Source: Symbiodinium natans
Taxonomy: Eukaryota; Sar; Dinophyceae; Suessiales; Symbiodiniaceae
Length of the DNA: 42,500 nucleotides
Assembly: GCA_905221605.1 (NCBI GenBank)
Contig: CAJNDS010002165.1
Coordinates: forward strand, 507,083-549,582
Reading direction: 5' to 3'
Shown: one piece after another, positions 10,650 to 21,035 of the stretch
Numbering within the stretch: the stretch's first letter is position 1
How the letters are laid out: the number at the start of each line of letters is the position of its first letter
The notes under the pieces: model-generated
The model's database searches: none
The model's input: only the letters and a program-made list of their open reading frames with translations
What the model was told of the DNA's origin: nothing
Program-made: the position numbers and the translations under genes

Positions 10650-11234
10650 TCAGCGCTTTGCCAAGACGAGCGCCAAGGAGAGTGCCGCGAGCGACAGGAA
10701 GGAACGACTGCCAGCAGAAGAAGTCGCTGTGGGGTCCACGGCTGGCGGACCGGCCGCGGGACCTGCCGAGGAACTTATGCCGGGAGTTGAAGTTGAGGTT
10801 GTTCCTGGGGTAGTGGTGGAGGTTGTTCCTGGGGCAGTGGTGGAAGTTGTTCCTGGGGTAGTAGTGGAAGTTGTTCCTGGGGTAGTGGTGGAAGTTGCTC
10901 TTGGGGTAGTGGTGGAAGTTGCCCCTGGGGTAGTGGTGGAAGTTGCCCCTGGGGTAGTGGTGGAAGCCGTGCCTGTTTGAGAGGAAGTTGTGCTTGGGGT
11001 CGTGTCCGGGGTCGTTGTACTGGGGGACGTGGAGGCAACTGTCATGGCGCCTCCTGCACCACTGCCCTGCCAGAGGGTGTTGGAGGTATCACTCAGGCGC
11101 CGGATGGTGTTCACGTGCAGCCGCCCCTGGGTGTCGTAGCTGCCGTCGACCTCCACGCTGACCTCCCTGCCCCAGTACTCCTGCGTGCCCAGCCACGTGA
11201 TGACGTCCGCGTTGCCTCGGTCCGAGAAGAGCAC
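10650..11234 (-). CDS. S1 terminal exon: domain, repeat stalk, hydrophobic tail
   Basis: Acceptor after a pyrimidine tract, ACTGAG|GTGCTC; 585 nt to TGA. Structured part to about LHVNTIRRL, then Thr/Pro repeats, then the hydrophobic C-terminus without long basic tail. Confidence 0.85.
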   Translation of the reverse strand: MLFSDRGNADVITWLGTQEYWGREVSVEVDGSYDTQGRLHVNTIRRLSDTSNTLWQGSGAGGAMTVASTSPSTTTPDTTPSTTSSQTGTASTTTPGATSTTTPGATSTTTPRATSTTTPGTTSTTTPGTTSTTAPGTTSTTTPGTTSTSTPGISSSAGPAAGPPAVDPTATSSAGSRSFLSLAALSLALVLAKR

Positions 11235-13458
11235 CTCAGTATCACAGGCAAGGGGGTTTCCGAAATTCGGGGGCGGGAGGGGGGGGGGGGTACCTTCTTG
11301 GGGTCCTTTTTTTTCAGGGAATCCGATGATTTAGGGGTCTACATTAGGGGTCCGCTAGTCTCGTAAACCCCCATATCAAAATAGGCACAAACACAAAACC
11401 CACGGAAAGCGCCCTCAAGCCTCAACCTCTAGAGTACAGGACGTCTCGACCCTGGATCAAAGTCCCAAAGCCCCAAAACCCACCACTCCCTGAAACCCCA
11501 ATCCCCAAAAAAGAAACCCTAAACCCTGAACCCTAAACCCTAAATCCATAAACCAGAACCCCCAAACCCTAAAGCAGCCCTGAATCCTCTCTTCTCGGTT
11601 TGAATCCTCTCTTCTCGGTTTCGATCCCACTGTGCACCTCGAAGGAATAGAGATCCGCGCCGCCGGGCTTTGTAAGGATGCCATAGCCAGAGTTCTTGGG
11701 TAGTTAGGGTTTAGGGTTTAGGGTTTAGGGTTTAGGGTTTAGGGTTTAGGGTTTAGGGTTTAGGGCTTAGGGCTTAGGGCTTAGGGTTTAGGGTTTAGGG
11801 TTTAGGCTCCATCAAGCATTCAGTAGGGCTAGCTGCTTTTCAAGCGCCCGGCGTTCGCTAAGGGTTGAGGGTCTAGGGGTGCTAAATGTAGGCCACCCAC
11901 CTGGGCCCTGAAGGTTTTACGATCTCTCTGAACCTATGCTTTCCCCCTGTATCTACCTTCTATAGGGTCCTATGTTGCCGCCAAGAAGGGCTGGGTTTAG
12001 GGTTTAGGGTCTAAGGGTTAAGGGTTCAGGGTTAAGGGTTTAGGGTTTAGGGTTTAGGGTTTAGGGTTTAGGGTTTAGGGTTTAGGGTTTAGGGTTTAGG
12101 GTTTAGGGTTTAGGGTTTAGGGTTTAGGGAATCGGTGGGGGGGGGGGGACACCTGTCCTCATTTCCAGGGCGAATTAGCTTGCTCTTAGGCGGCGGCTGT
12201 GAAGCTTTGGGGGAACCCTAAACCCTAAACCCAAAACCCTAAGCCCTAAACCCTAAACCCTAAGCCCTAAACCCTAAACCCTAAACCGGCATAGGATCCC
12301 GGCAGATGGACACGAGGTTGCAGTGCACCTGAGATGCTCTTGCTGTTGGGCCGAGTCGGCCCTCATTCCCCTTTCTTTTAAAGTTTAGGGTTTAGGGTTT
12401 AGGGTTTAGGGTTTAGGGTTTAGGGTTTTGGGTTTTGGGTTTTGGGTTTAGGTTCCCTTCTAAACCCCTTCAAAGACAGAAGGGCACCTTTTTCATTCCC
12501 AGGCTACTCTTGGGGCTGGTCATCTAAGGGTAGCCATCGGTTCTTTAAGTTCTGAAGTATGGGCCCTTGCTTTTTTTTGGGCATACAGGGGGTGCATCGT
12601 ACGTCAAAGGGTAGGTATATGGCCACTTCATATGGGCCCTTAAATGGGGCCCTCCTAAGTTCAGGTTTGAGGGTTTTCTTGAGGTAGGGCTCAGGGATAG
12701 TTGTTTAGGGTTGTCTACGGGTGATCAGTAGCCCTAAACCCTAAACCCTAAACCCGAAACCCTAAACCCTAAACCCTAAACCCTAAACCCGAAACCCTAC
12801 ACGGCCCCAGGCACACTATGGCTCCCCGGATTCCTTCGCCCGTCCACACCGTCGATGCCCACCCCGCGGTCGATGCACAGCCGGTCGTAGATGTAGCCTC
12901 GGGTTCTTGGGATTGTTTGGGGTTTAGGGTTTAGGGTTTAGGGTTCAGGGTTCAGGGTTTAGAGTTTAGGTGGGGGGTTGGGGCTTTACAGGGGCTTTGC
13001 GGGCGGGCTTTATGGGGGCTGGTTGTAGGGCCTTTAGGGGCTTTATAGGGGTTTAAGGGGTTTTTTGGTGCTTAGGGGTTTGGGGTAGATGTAGCCTTGA
13101 GGACTTGAGGGTTTGGGGCCGGGGATGAGTCGAAGTTCATGGGCCTCCAGACATGTATATCCTGAGCCCTGAGAACCTAGGATCCGGGGCTTGAACCTGG
13201 GGTCCGGGGCTTGGGGTTCAGCAGGTTGCAGGTTCAGGGCTTGAGGGGAAAAGCTTCATCAACACCTTTACGTTTAACCCAAAGCACTGAACCTTGAACC
13301 CTAAATCCTAAACCCTAAACCCTAAACCCTAATCAAGAAACCTTGAACCCCTGGACCCTGATCCCCAAACGTGCCCGGCCTGAGTGCACCGCTGCGGACG
13401 TCAACCAGGGCAGGACGCTCAGCGCCAGCGCGAAGGCACGGAGCCGAAGTGTTTGCAT
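10650..13458 (-). CDS. Gene S1: secreted, probably membrane-anchored protein with Thr/Pro repeat stalk
   Basis: A complete model of about 281 residues in five exons: 13380-13458, 12815-12897, 12287-12328, 11638-11694, 10650-11234, all joining in phase. Order: signal peptide (MQTLRLRAFALALSVLPWLT), a domain with GYIYDRLCIDRGVGIDG, HSVHCNLVSIC, NSGYGILTKPGGADLYSF, then VLFSDRGNADVITWLG and GREVSVEVDGSYDTQGRL, a stalk of eight 8-residue TSTTTPGA-type repeats, a Ser/Gly/Pro linker and a hydrophobic tail FLSLAALSLALVLAKR to a TGA. The tail suggests a GPI anchor or single membrane helix. The Cys/GY/GxL pattern recalls secreted alga/protist domains I cannot name with certainty. Introns use GC and GT donors. 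Confidence 0.75.
10786..10978 (-). repeat. 24-bp tandem repeat encoding TSTTTPGA stalk
   Basis: Eight 24-bp units (GTTCCTGGGGTAGTGGTGGA-type on the plus strand) keep frame. Changes are mostly third-position or Ala/Thr/Arg swaps, so coding constraint looks active. Confidence 0.85.
11638..11694 (-). CDS. S1 exon 4: NSGYGILTKPGGADLYSFE
   Basis: Acceptor CCCAAG|A, donor TTCGAG|GTGCAC; 19 codons. A 20-bp tandem duplication (11581-11620) lies just inside the following intron. Confidence 0.75.
12287..12328 (-). CDS. S1 exon 3: VHCNLVSICRDPMP
   Basis: Acceptor TCTCAG|G; donor CCG|GTTTAG is made by the first telomere-like unit of the adjoining array. 14 codons with two cysteines. Confidence 0.72.
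12815..12897 (-). CDS. S1 exon 2: YIYDRLCIDRGVGIDGVDG
   Basis: Acceptor CCCGAG|G, donor CATAGT|GTGCCT; 83 nt ending RRNPGSHS. Confidence 0.82.
13380..13458 (-). CDS. S1 exon 1: signal peptide
   Basis: ATG at 13456-13458; MQTLRLRAFALALSVLPWLT then SAAVHS. Donor CACTCAG|GCCGGG. One carried G joins GC of exon 2. Confidence 0.75.
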
Positions 13459-13539
13459 GGCACCCTAAGAGGGTCTTGAGGTTCAGGGTTTAACCCTGAG
13501 ACTGAAGGCTCTTTTTGCCTCCAGACCAGCCCCCGGGAA

Positions 13540-13586
13540 AACTTGGCACCGTCTTGAGCCAACAACGCGGGGGCGGTTTCACGCGC
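13540..13586 (-). CDS. Possible last gene L exon, ARETAPALLAQDGAKFSRG
   Basis: Acceptor GCAGAG|G; the frame is open for 56 codons and would overlap the start of gene S1 if unspliced; a GT follows the Leu codon after FSRG. Confidence 0.35.
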
Positions 13587-16500
13587 CTCTGCAGCGAACA
13601 ACCGACAATATCCCTAAACCCTGAACCCTAAACCCTAAACCCTAAACCCTAAACCCTGAACCCTAAACCCGAAACCCTAAACCCTAAACCCTAAACTCAA
13701 GGTCTTGCGCCTGCTGCCCCCCTCGTCGACCGTAGCGCCGAACCGGCCCCCGGCGCAGCTCCAGGAACACCTGGCGAGGACAGGGTTTGGGGGTTTGGGG
13801 ATTGAGGGAGTAGGGTTTGGGTTTAGGGTTTAGGGTTTAGGGTTTAGGGTTTAGGGTTTAGGTTAGGGTCTAGGATCTAGGGTCTAGGGTTTAGGGCTTA
13901 GGGTGTTTGGAGGGTCCAGAATTCAAGGGTTTCAAGGTTTAGAGGGCTTTGGGTGTTGGGCTCGTGCCTCACTCCATACACCAAGCTTTCGATGTCATCC
14001 ATCCGGGGGTTTTTAGGGATTTTAGGGTTTTTGTTAGGATTTGTAAAGGAATTTTTCGGGTTTTTAGGGTTTTTAGGGCTTTTAGTTTAAGGTCTAGGGT
14101 TTTTAGGCCGCGTCCTAGCAGAGTCGGGCCTCGTCCACTGCGGACCCCACGCGACCCCCGACCGCCGCCACCGCTCCTGAGCCGTCCTCGCATAGGGTTC
14201 AGGGTTCAGGGCTCAGGGTTTAGGGTTTAGGGTTTACACTCAGATGCCCCTTGGTTGAACAGGTTGGTCTTGAAAAGATTCCCCTCTAAAGCCCCAAAGC
14301 CCCAAAGCCCCAAAGCCGAAGTCTTAAAAACCCTAAACACCCTAAACAACAAAACCATCAAAAACCCAAAAGCCCTACACACCCCAAAAAACCCTAAACC
14401 CTAAACCCTAAACCCTAAACCCTAAACCCTAAACCCTAAACCCTAAACCCTAAACCCCAGACCAGTCGCTATTCTCAGTTTGCCAGGGATCTGGACTCCG
14501 AGGTCTCAGGCCTTGAGGGCAAGTGAGCGCCGGGCCGCGGGTGCTAAGACTTTGGAGTTTAGGGTTTAGGGTTTAGGGTTTAGGGTTTAGGGTTTAGGGT
14601 TTTTTTTTGGGGGTATTTTAGGGTTTTTTAGGGTTTAGGGTTTAGGGTTTAGGGTTTAGGGTTTAGGGTTTAGGGTTTAGGGTTTAGGGTTTAGGGTTTA
14701 GGGTTTAGGGTTTAGGGTTTAGGGTTTAGGGTTTAGGGTTTCGGGCTTAGGGCTTCGGGTTTAGGGTTTCAGGGATGATAGGACTTCTTTTGCTGGTAGG
14801 GTTTATAGTGCTTATAGGGGGTTTCGAAGATTTTCATAGGGGCTTTATAGTGTTATAGAGTTTGGAGGGTTTGTAGGGCATAGAGGGTTGGTAGGGTTTC
14901 ATAGGGCTTATGGGGTTCATAGGGCTCGGTTGTAGGGTTTGTCGGGCTTACAGGGTTGAAAGGGTGCTTTAAACTCCAGGGCCCAAGGGTTTTGGGTTTT
15001 GAGAGCTTTTCGGGCCGGATTAGAGGGGTTTACAGGGCTTTTGCGGCTTTAGGAGTTTTAAAGGTTGGGCTTTTTTGAGGATCTTTTGGGGTATTGCACC
15101 CCTGAACCCTAAAGCCTAAACCCTATCTAAACCCTCAACTCTGTAGGTTTCTGCGGTAGCCCCAGCTTCCTCCTGGGTTCAGTGGCTAAGTATGGTCAGA
15201 TAGACAACAAACAACCCCCAATCCCAAATTTGAATTGGCAAAAATGGAAATTTTTATTCAAACAAGATAAAATATAAAATATAAAACATATTAACAAAAT
15301 GTAATAATTAAAAATGACAAAAGGCAGCTGGGCGGTCTGTGAGCCATCCTCCACGCGACAAGTCATCAGCTCATCGTACCCAGAGACTCCAATACCCCTT
15401 AACTAAGGAATATTCCTTAAACCATATAAGGAACCCTATGATGATTTAGGGAATATTCTTTAATTAAGGGGTATTGGAGTCTCTGGGTAACAAGTCATCA
15501 GCTCATCGTACCCACGCCACTGCCGTGGCCCAAGCATGGTCTGGAGCTTGGCGAGGAAGCTTGCGCTGAGCATGACCGATGTGCCGCAGCCCTAAACCCC
15601 AAACCCCAAACCCCAAACCCCAGACCCCAAACCGCCTGCATCCGCCCCAAGATTATCCTTACTCATTGGCCTTGTTCCCCTTACCTTCTTCTTGCCGATT
15701 AAGAAATGGTTGACATTGTTCTCATCGACCTTCTTCCTTGCTAACTCCGATTGGCCATGAGCCTTGAACCCCCCAGCCCTAGATCCTGGCACACCCGAAC
15801 CCTACGCCCGAAACCCCATCAACGTCCTCCGAGTTGGGCTGTAAGTGGACTCCAATGAGGGAACTGCCTGTGGCCATGGGGGGGGGGGGGGGGGGGGGAG
15901 ATAGGTCCGGGGTTTAGGGCTTAGCGTTTAGGGTCATAGTCAAAGCAGTCGAGTTTTGCTGCTGAAGCCGCCAGGTTGTGTTCCCGATTCTCACAGCCGA
16001 AATCATGGCCAGTGTAAGGTTGCTCTGCGATCCACGGGGAAACGAATCCAATATGATGTGGAGCTTCCTGTGCAGGGTGTCCCAGCAACCGGGACTGTGG
16101 TCCATCCCTAAACCCTAAACCCTAAAGGTAGGCGAGGGACTCCCCGAGCACAGCACACTTAGGGCTTGTTTTTGTGCGGTTTAGGGTTTAGGGTCTAGGG
16201 TTTAGGGTTCAGGGTTTAGGGTGTAGGGTTTAGGGTTTAAGGTTAAGGGTTTAGGGTTAGGGTTTAGAGTTTAGGGTTAAGGCACTCGCCATCTGAGAAC
16301 ACGACAACGTTCTCACGGGCAAAGAGGCAGCGCCTGCCTACGCGCCATCTCCCAGGAGGCAGACGGGTCGATGTCACTGCTCGCGCACTCGAGGGTTTAG
16401 GGTTTAAGATGCCCGTGGTTTAGGGCTTAGGGTTTAGGGCCATCCCAAAACCCTGTTTCCAGAGCATAGCTGTGAAGTAACAGAGCATAGTTGATGGCAT

Positions 16501-19500
16501 AGCTGTGACGTAACACTCGGTGCAGTTTAGCCTTTTGCTAGGTGGAAATCTTCAAGTTCAGGCAGCAGATGAGTCAGACTCTGAACATGCATAGTTACCC
16601 CAGTAGGGTGTGCTGCCACTGGGGTTTAGGGCTTGGAGTTTCGGGTTTAGGGCTTAGGGCTAAGGGTTTAAGATTCAGGGCTTAAGATTTAAGACTTCGG
16701 GCTTAGGGTTTAGGGTTTAGGGTTTAGGGTTTAGGGTTTAGGGTTTAGGGTTTAGGGTTTAGGGTTTAAGCCCTAAAGAGGCCAGCCTTGGAACTGTAGG
16801 CCGACGATCCTCAGAGAAGGGGGGGGGGGTGCGGTTGTGAGAGGGGGCTGAGGGTAGTTTCATGGTCCCTTCGTGGGGGCCCTTAAAAAGGGGACCCAGG
16901 GTTGAGGGTTTAGGGTGTAGGGTTTAGGGTTTAGGGTTTAGGGTTTAGGGAAGACCTCAGACTGCCGTCATAGGGTTATGCAGTCCACAGCATAAGGCCC
17001 TGACTAGGGTTTGTTTTGTTCCTTAACAAGAACCCAGCTTTATAATGATGTTGGCAAATGCACTTTCAGATGCAGATGATGCAGCTTGGCGGACACCCGT
17101 TCTAGTAAGGATTCACCTTGCAAGGGACTCTTTGCCTCATGCCCCATCCATTTGGAGGAACAAGCCCCACATGAGGGAAGTTTGATGTTAATGACTTGCA
17201 TGGCGACTCTTCCAGAGTAGAGCCGGATTTTTGGGGTCCTCCTTACAAAATAGGACCATGTTTTTGAGAAATGAGTCGGTAGGCTTCAGTTTGGGAACCC
17301 CGACCCCCCTGCTGGGAGCCCCCTAGGAATCCTGGGACAGTTGCTGGGATCCCCTCCCTTTTTTGAGGCCTTTCCCAGAAACCCTCTTTCCTCCTTTCCT
17401 GGCCGTGGGCCGGTCCGGCTGCCGAGGCGGCGCGCGCAAGCGTTTACAATTAAATACCCCCCATATGCTATAAGAAACTATACTGGCGCTATTTAATATT
17501 ATGGGGTAGGGGGGGGTTAGTATTGGGGGGAGGGGATGATGCTGAGGTCGCACGCCTGAAGTTCAAGGTCCGAGGGTTTTAAAGTCGTGACTCCTCAGCC
17601 CTAACCTTGAAACTCTAAACCCCTAACCCCCAAACTAAACCCTAAACCCCTAAACACCTAAACCCCTAAACCCTAAACCCCTCAACCCCTAAACCCTAAA
17701 CACTAGACCCAACACCCTAAACCCCAAACCCCAAACCCCTAAACCCTGAACCCTAGACCCTAAACCCTAAACCCTAAACCCCAGTTCTTGGCAAGACTCT
17801 GGCAGTCTGCCGGCGCGATGAAGCGCGAGCGCGTCATGGCGTCATCGCCTGCTGGGGCTATGAATGCCTTGGGGTTTAGGGTTTAGGGAGTTTGGGGTTT
17901 AGGGTTTAAGGTTTAGGGTTTAGGGTTCAGGGTTTTGGGTTTTGGGTTTTGGGTTTTGGGTGTTGGGGTTACGGCTTAGAGGGGCTTTAGGGTTTCGGGC
18001 TTCTGGGTTTAGGATTCATGCACGCGACTCTGCACGCATGAGGATAATAGGGATTGTAGTACCCCCTACGGCCCTACTATAATCCCTATTAAGGACTGTT
18101 AGTATCAGGGGGAACATCCCACAGGACGATCATCAGGACTTCACCCGGAAGTCTGAAACCCACTGATTCTTCATAATCTAGGGTTTAGCGTTTAGGGTTT
18201 AGGGTTTAGGGTTTAGGGCAGAACTTCCCAATCAACTTCAAAGTAACTGACCCTGGGCGCATTGCCTGTGAACCCCCCACCACTTGCTTTAGGGTTTAGG
18301 GCTTCGGGTTTAGGGTTGGGATGGTCCCCCCTATACAATAGGGACGACGGGGGTACCATAATCCGTACTAAGGACTGCTAGTAAAAGGGGGTACATCCCT
18401 AAACCCTAAACCCTAAACCCTAAACCCTAAACCCTAAACCCGAAACCCTAAACCCTAAACCCTAAACCCTCCAAAACCCTAACAAAGTTCGGCCTTGGAA
18501 GGCCAGGACGTTGCACTCCTTGGGGGCTGGGAAGGCCCAAGTCGAAAACGACAGAACGAGGGGGTCAGGGTTTAGGGTTTAGGGTTTAGGGTTTAGGGTT
18601 TAGGGTTTAGGGTTTAGGGTTTAGAGTTTAGGGTTTAGGGTTTAGGGTTTAGGGTTTAGGGTTTAAAGTTTAGGGTTTAGGGTTTGGGGCATAGGGCTTG
18701 GGGCTTGGGGCTTGGGGCTTGGGGCTTGGGGCTTGGGGCTTGGGGCTTAGAGCTCAGGGCTTGTCCGGGTTGGGGCCCTAAACCCTAAACTGCTTTGGGT
18801 CATTGTGCCTTTTGGGTCTTTCGGTGGTCAAAGGCTTCTAGAGTTTCAGGGTTTTCGGATTTCAGGGTGTAGGGTTTTGAGGCTTGTGCCTGGGAGGGTT
18901 ACGGGGTTGAAGTACTTAGGGGTGGTAGTGGCTTAGGGCCTGGGGGGTGTGTGGGGGGGGGGGGGTTTAGGGCTTTGGGAGCGGGCGTTCCAGGATCCCA
19001 CAACCCCAAAACCCCTGAATCCAAAATCCGACAAGCCTCTTGAACAACCCTTCACCCCAAACCCCTAAACCCTAAACCCTAAACCCTTAACCCTAAACCC
19101 TAAAAACTGAACCCTGAACCCTAAACCCTAAACCCTAAACCCTACCGCAGGCGCTAGCCGCCAGGGCACCGACGTGAAAAAGACCAGGGAGTTGCCCAAG
19201 TACTGATTACGATCCTGGTGTCCAAACGGTCGTTACATGGGTTTGGGGTTTAGGGTTTAGGGTTTAGGGTTTAGGGTTTAGGGTTTAGGGTTTAGGGTTT
19301 AGGGTTTAGGGTTTAGGGTTTAGGGTTTAGGGTTTAGGGCTTCGGGTCGGTTTAGGGGTTTAGGGTTTAGTTTTGAGGGTTTCGGGTTTCAGGTGCCCTT
19401 AGTATGGGAACCTTAGTTGGGGACCCCTTATATACCCCTTGTATACGCCGTAAAGGTCAAGGGCACATAGTTCAGAACCCGTTAAAGAAGGTAAGGGACC

Positions 19501-20940
19501 ATATTGGGGGAACATGCAACTATCCTTAAGATGGTGAGACTTGGCTGAGCGTCAGGGGTTTGCTTGGGGCTTAGGGCTTCGGATTCGGGGTTTAGAGCAT
19601 AGGGTTTCGGGTTTAGGGTTTCAGGTTCAGGGTTTAGAGCTACGGGCTCAGGGTTTAGGATTTTAGGGTAGGGTTTCGCGTTTAGAGTTTAGGGTTCAGA
19701 GCTTTTAGATTTTAGGGTTCAGGGGTTCCGGGTTTTAGGGTTTAGGGTTCAGGTTTCATCCGGGAGAGCCCGCTACTGAACGGGATCACATGGCGGTTGT
19801 GGCTCGTGATTCCTTGAGCCGCGCCTCTGCGCGAATCTTTGGCGAACGCTGGCAAGCACGCGAAGCGCTCATGTACAATAATATTCTGTAGCCTAAAAAT
19901 GTTGTTAACCTTTGTCTGATCCACTTCCTGGCCTAAGTTTACTCTCGGATGAGGGTTCAAGGGATTCAGGGCTTGAGGGACTTGGACGGTTTAAACCTTC
20001 CGGGTTGGGCTTCAGGGTGATGAGGTTTAGACGCTGTCAGCCAAGGTTAAGGGCTTTCAGATTCAGGGAGCAGGACCCTAAACCCTAAACCCTAAACCCT
20101 AAACCCTAAACCCTAAACCCTAAACCCTAAACCCTAAACCCTAAACCCTAAACCCTAAACCCTAAACCCTAAACCCTAAACCCTAAACCCACCCAACTCG
20201 GAACGTTCCTCCGCTGAACGCGTCTCTGCTGAACGCGTCTCTTGCGCGACAGCAACGATCATCCTGGGCGCAGGGAAACCGGCTCTCAAGGTTTAGGCCC
20301 TAAGCCTAAGCCCTGAACCCAGAACTAAAACCCTGAAAACCGAGACCCTAAAACCTTAAAACCCTAAAACCCTATCCCCTAAACCCCAAACCCTCCCCGC
20401 AGCCCCTCCTCCTCAACCATGCAAACTCGAAAATCCTGCAAAACTGTAAACCTCGAACTGTGCAAACCCTAAACGCTAAACCCTAAACCCTAAACCCTAA
20501 ACCCTAAACCCTAAACCCTAAACCCTAAACCCTAAACCCTAAACCCTAAACCCCAAGCCCTGCGGACTCACCCCAAACACCACAGACCTTGAAACCGTAT
20601 GAACCCCTGAACGCTTTCGTAACCCCAAAGCCTAACCCCAAGCCCTAGACCCTCTAGCCCTAGACCCTGCAACCCTATACGAACCCCAACCCCTACAGAA
20701 CCTAAACCCTAAACCACCAACCCTGAACCCTAATACCCTAAACCCTAAACCCCAAACCCTAGACCCCAAAACCCTAAACTCTAAACCCTAAACACCACAG
20801 AGCCGGAGGCCACGCGGCTCGTAGGGCTCCACGTGGTGCGTCTGCCGCAGGTAGCCGCCCTCCTGGGTTGAGGGGTTTGAGGATTTGAGGGCTTGGGGTT
20901 TAGGATTTAGGGTTTAGGGTTAGGGTTTAGGGTTTAGGGT

Positions 20941-21035
<95 letters not shown>

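Noticed and set aside
10729-10980. Plus-strand Val/Glu/Pro repeat ORF
   Set aside because: It is the antisense of the S1 stalk; the minus frame has signal peptide, splice acceptor, hydrophobic tail and stop.
13960-14005. Exon MDDIESLVYG with GTGAGG donor
   Set aside because: Attractive peptide, but no AG acceptor in reach upstream on the minus strand.
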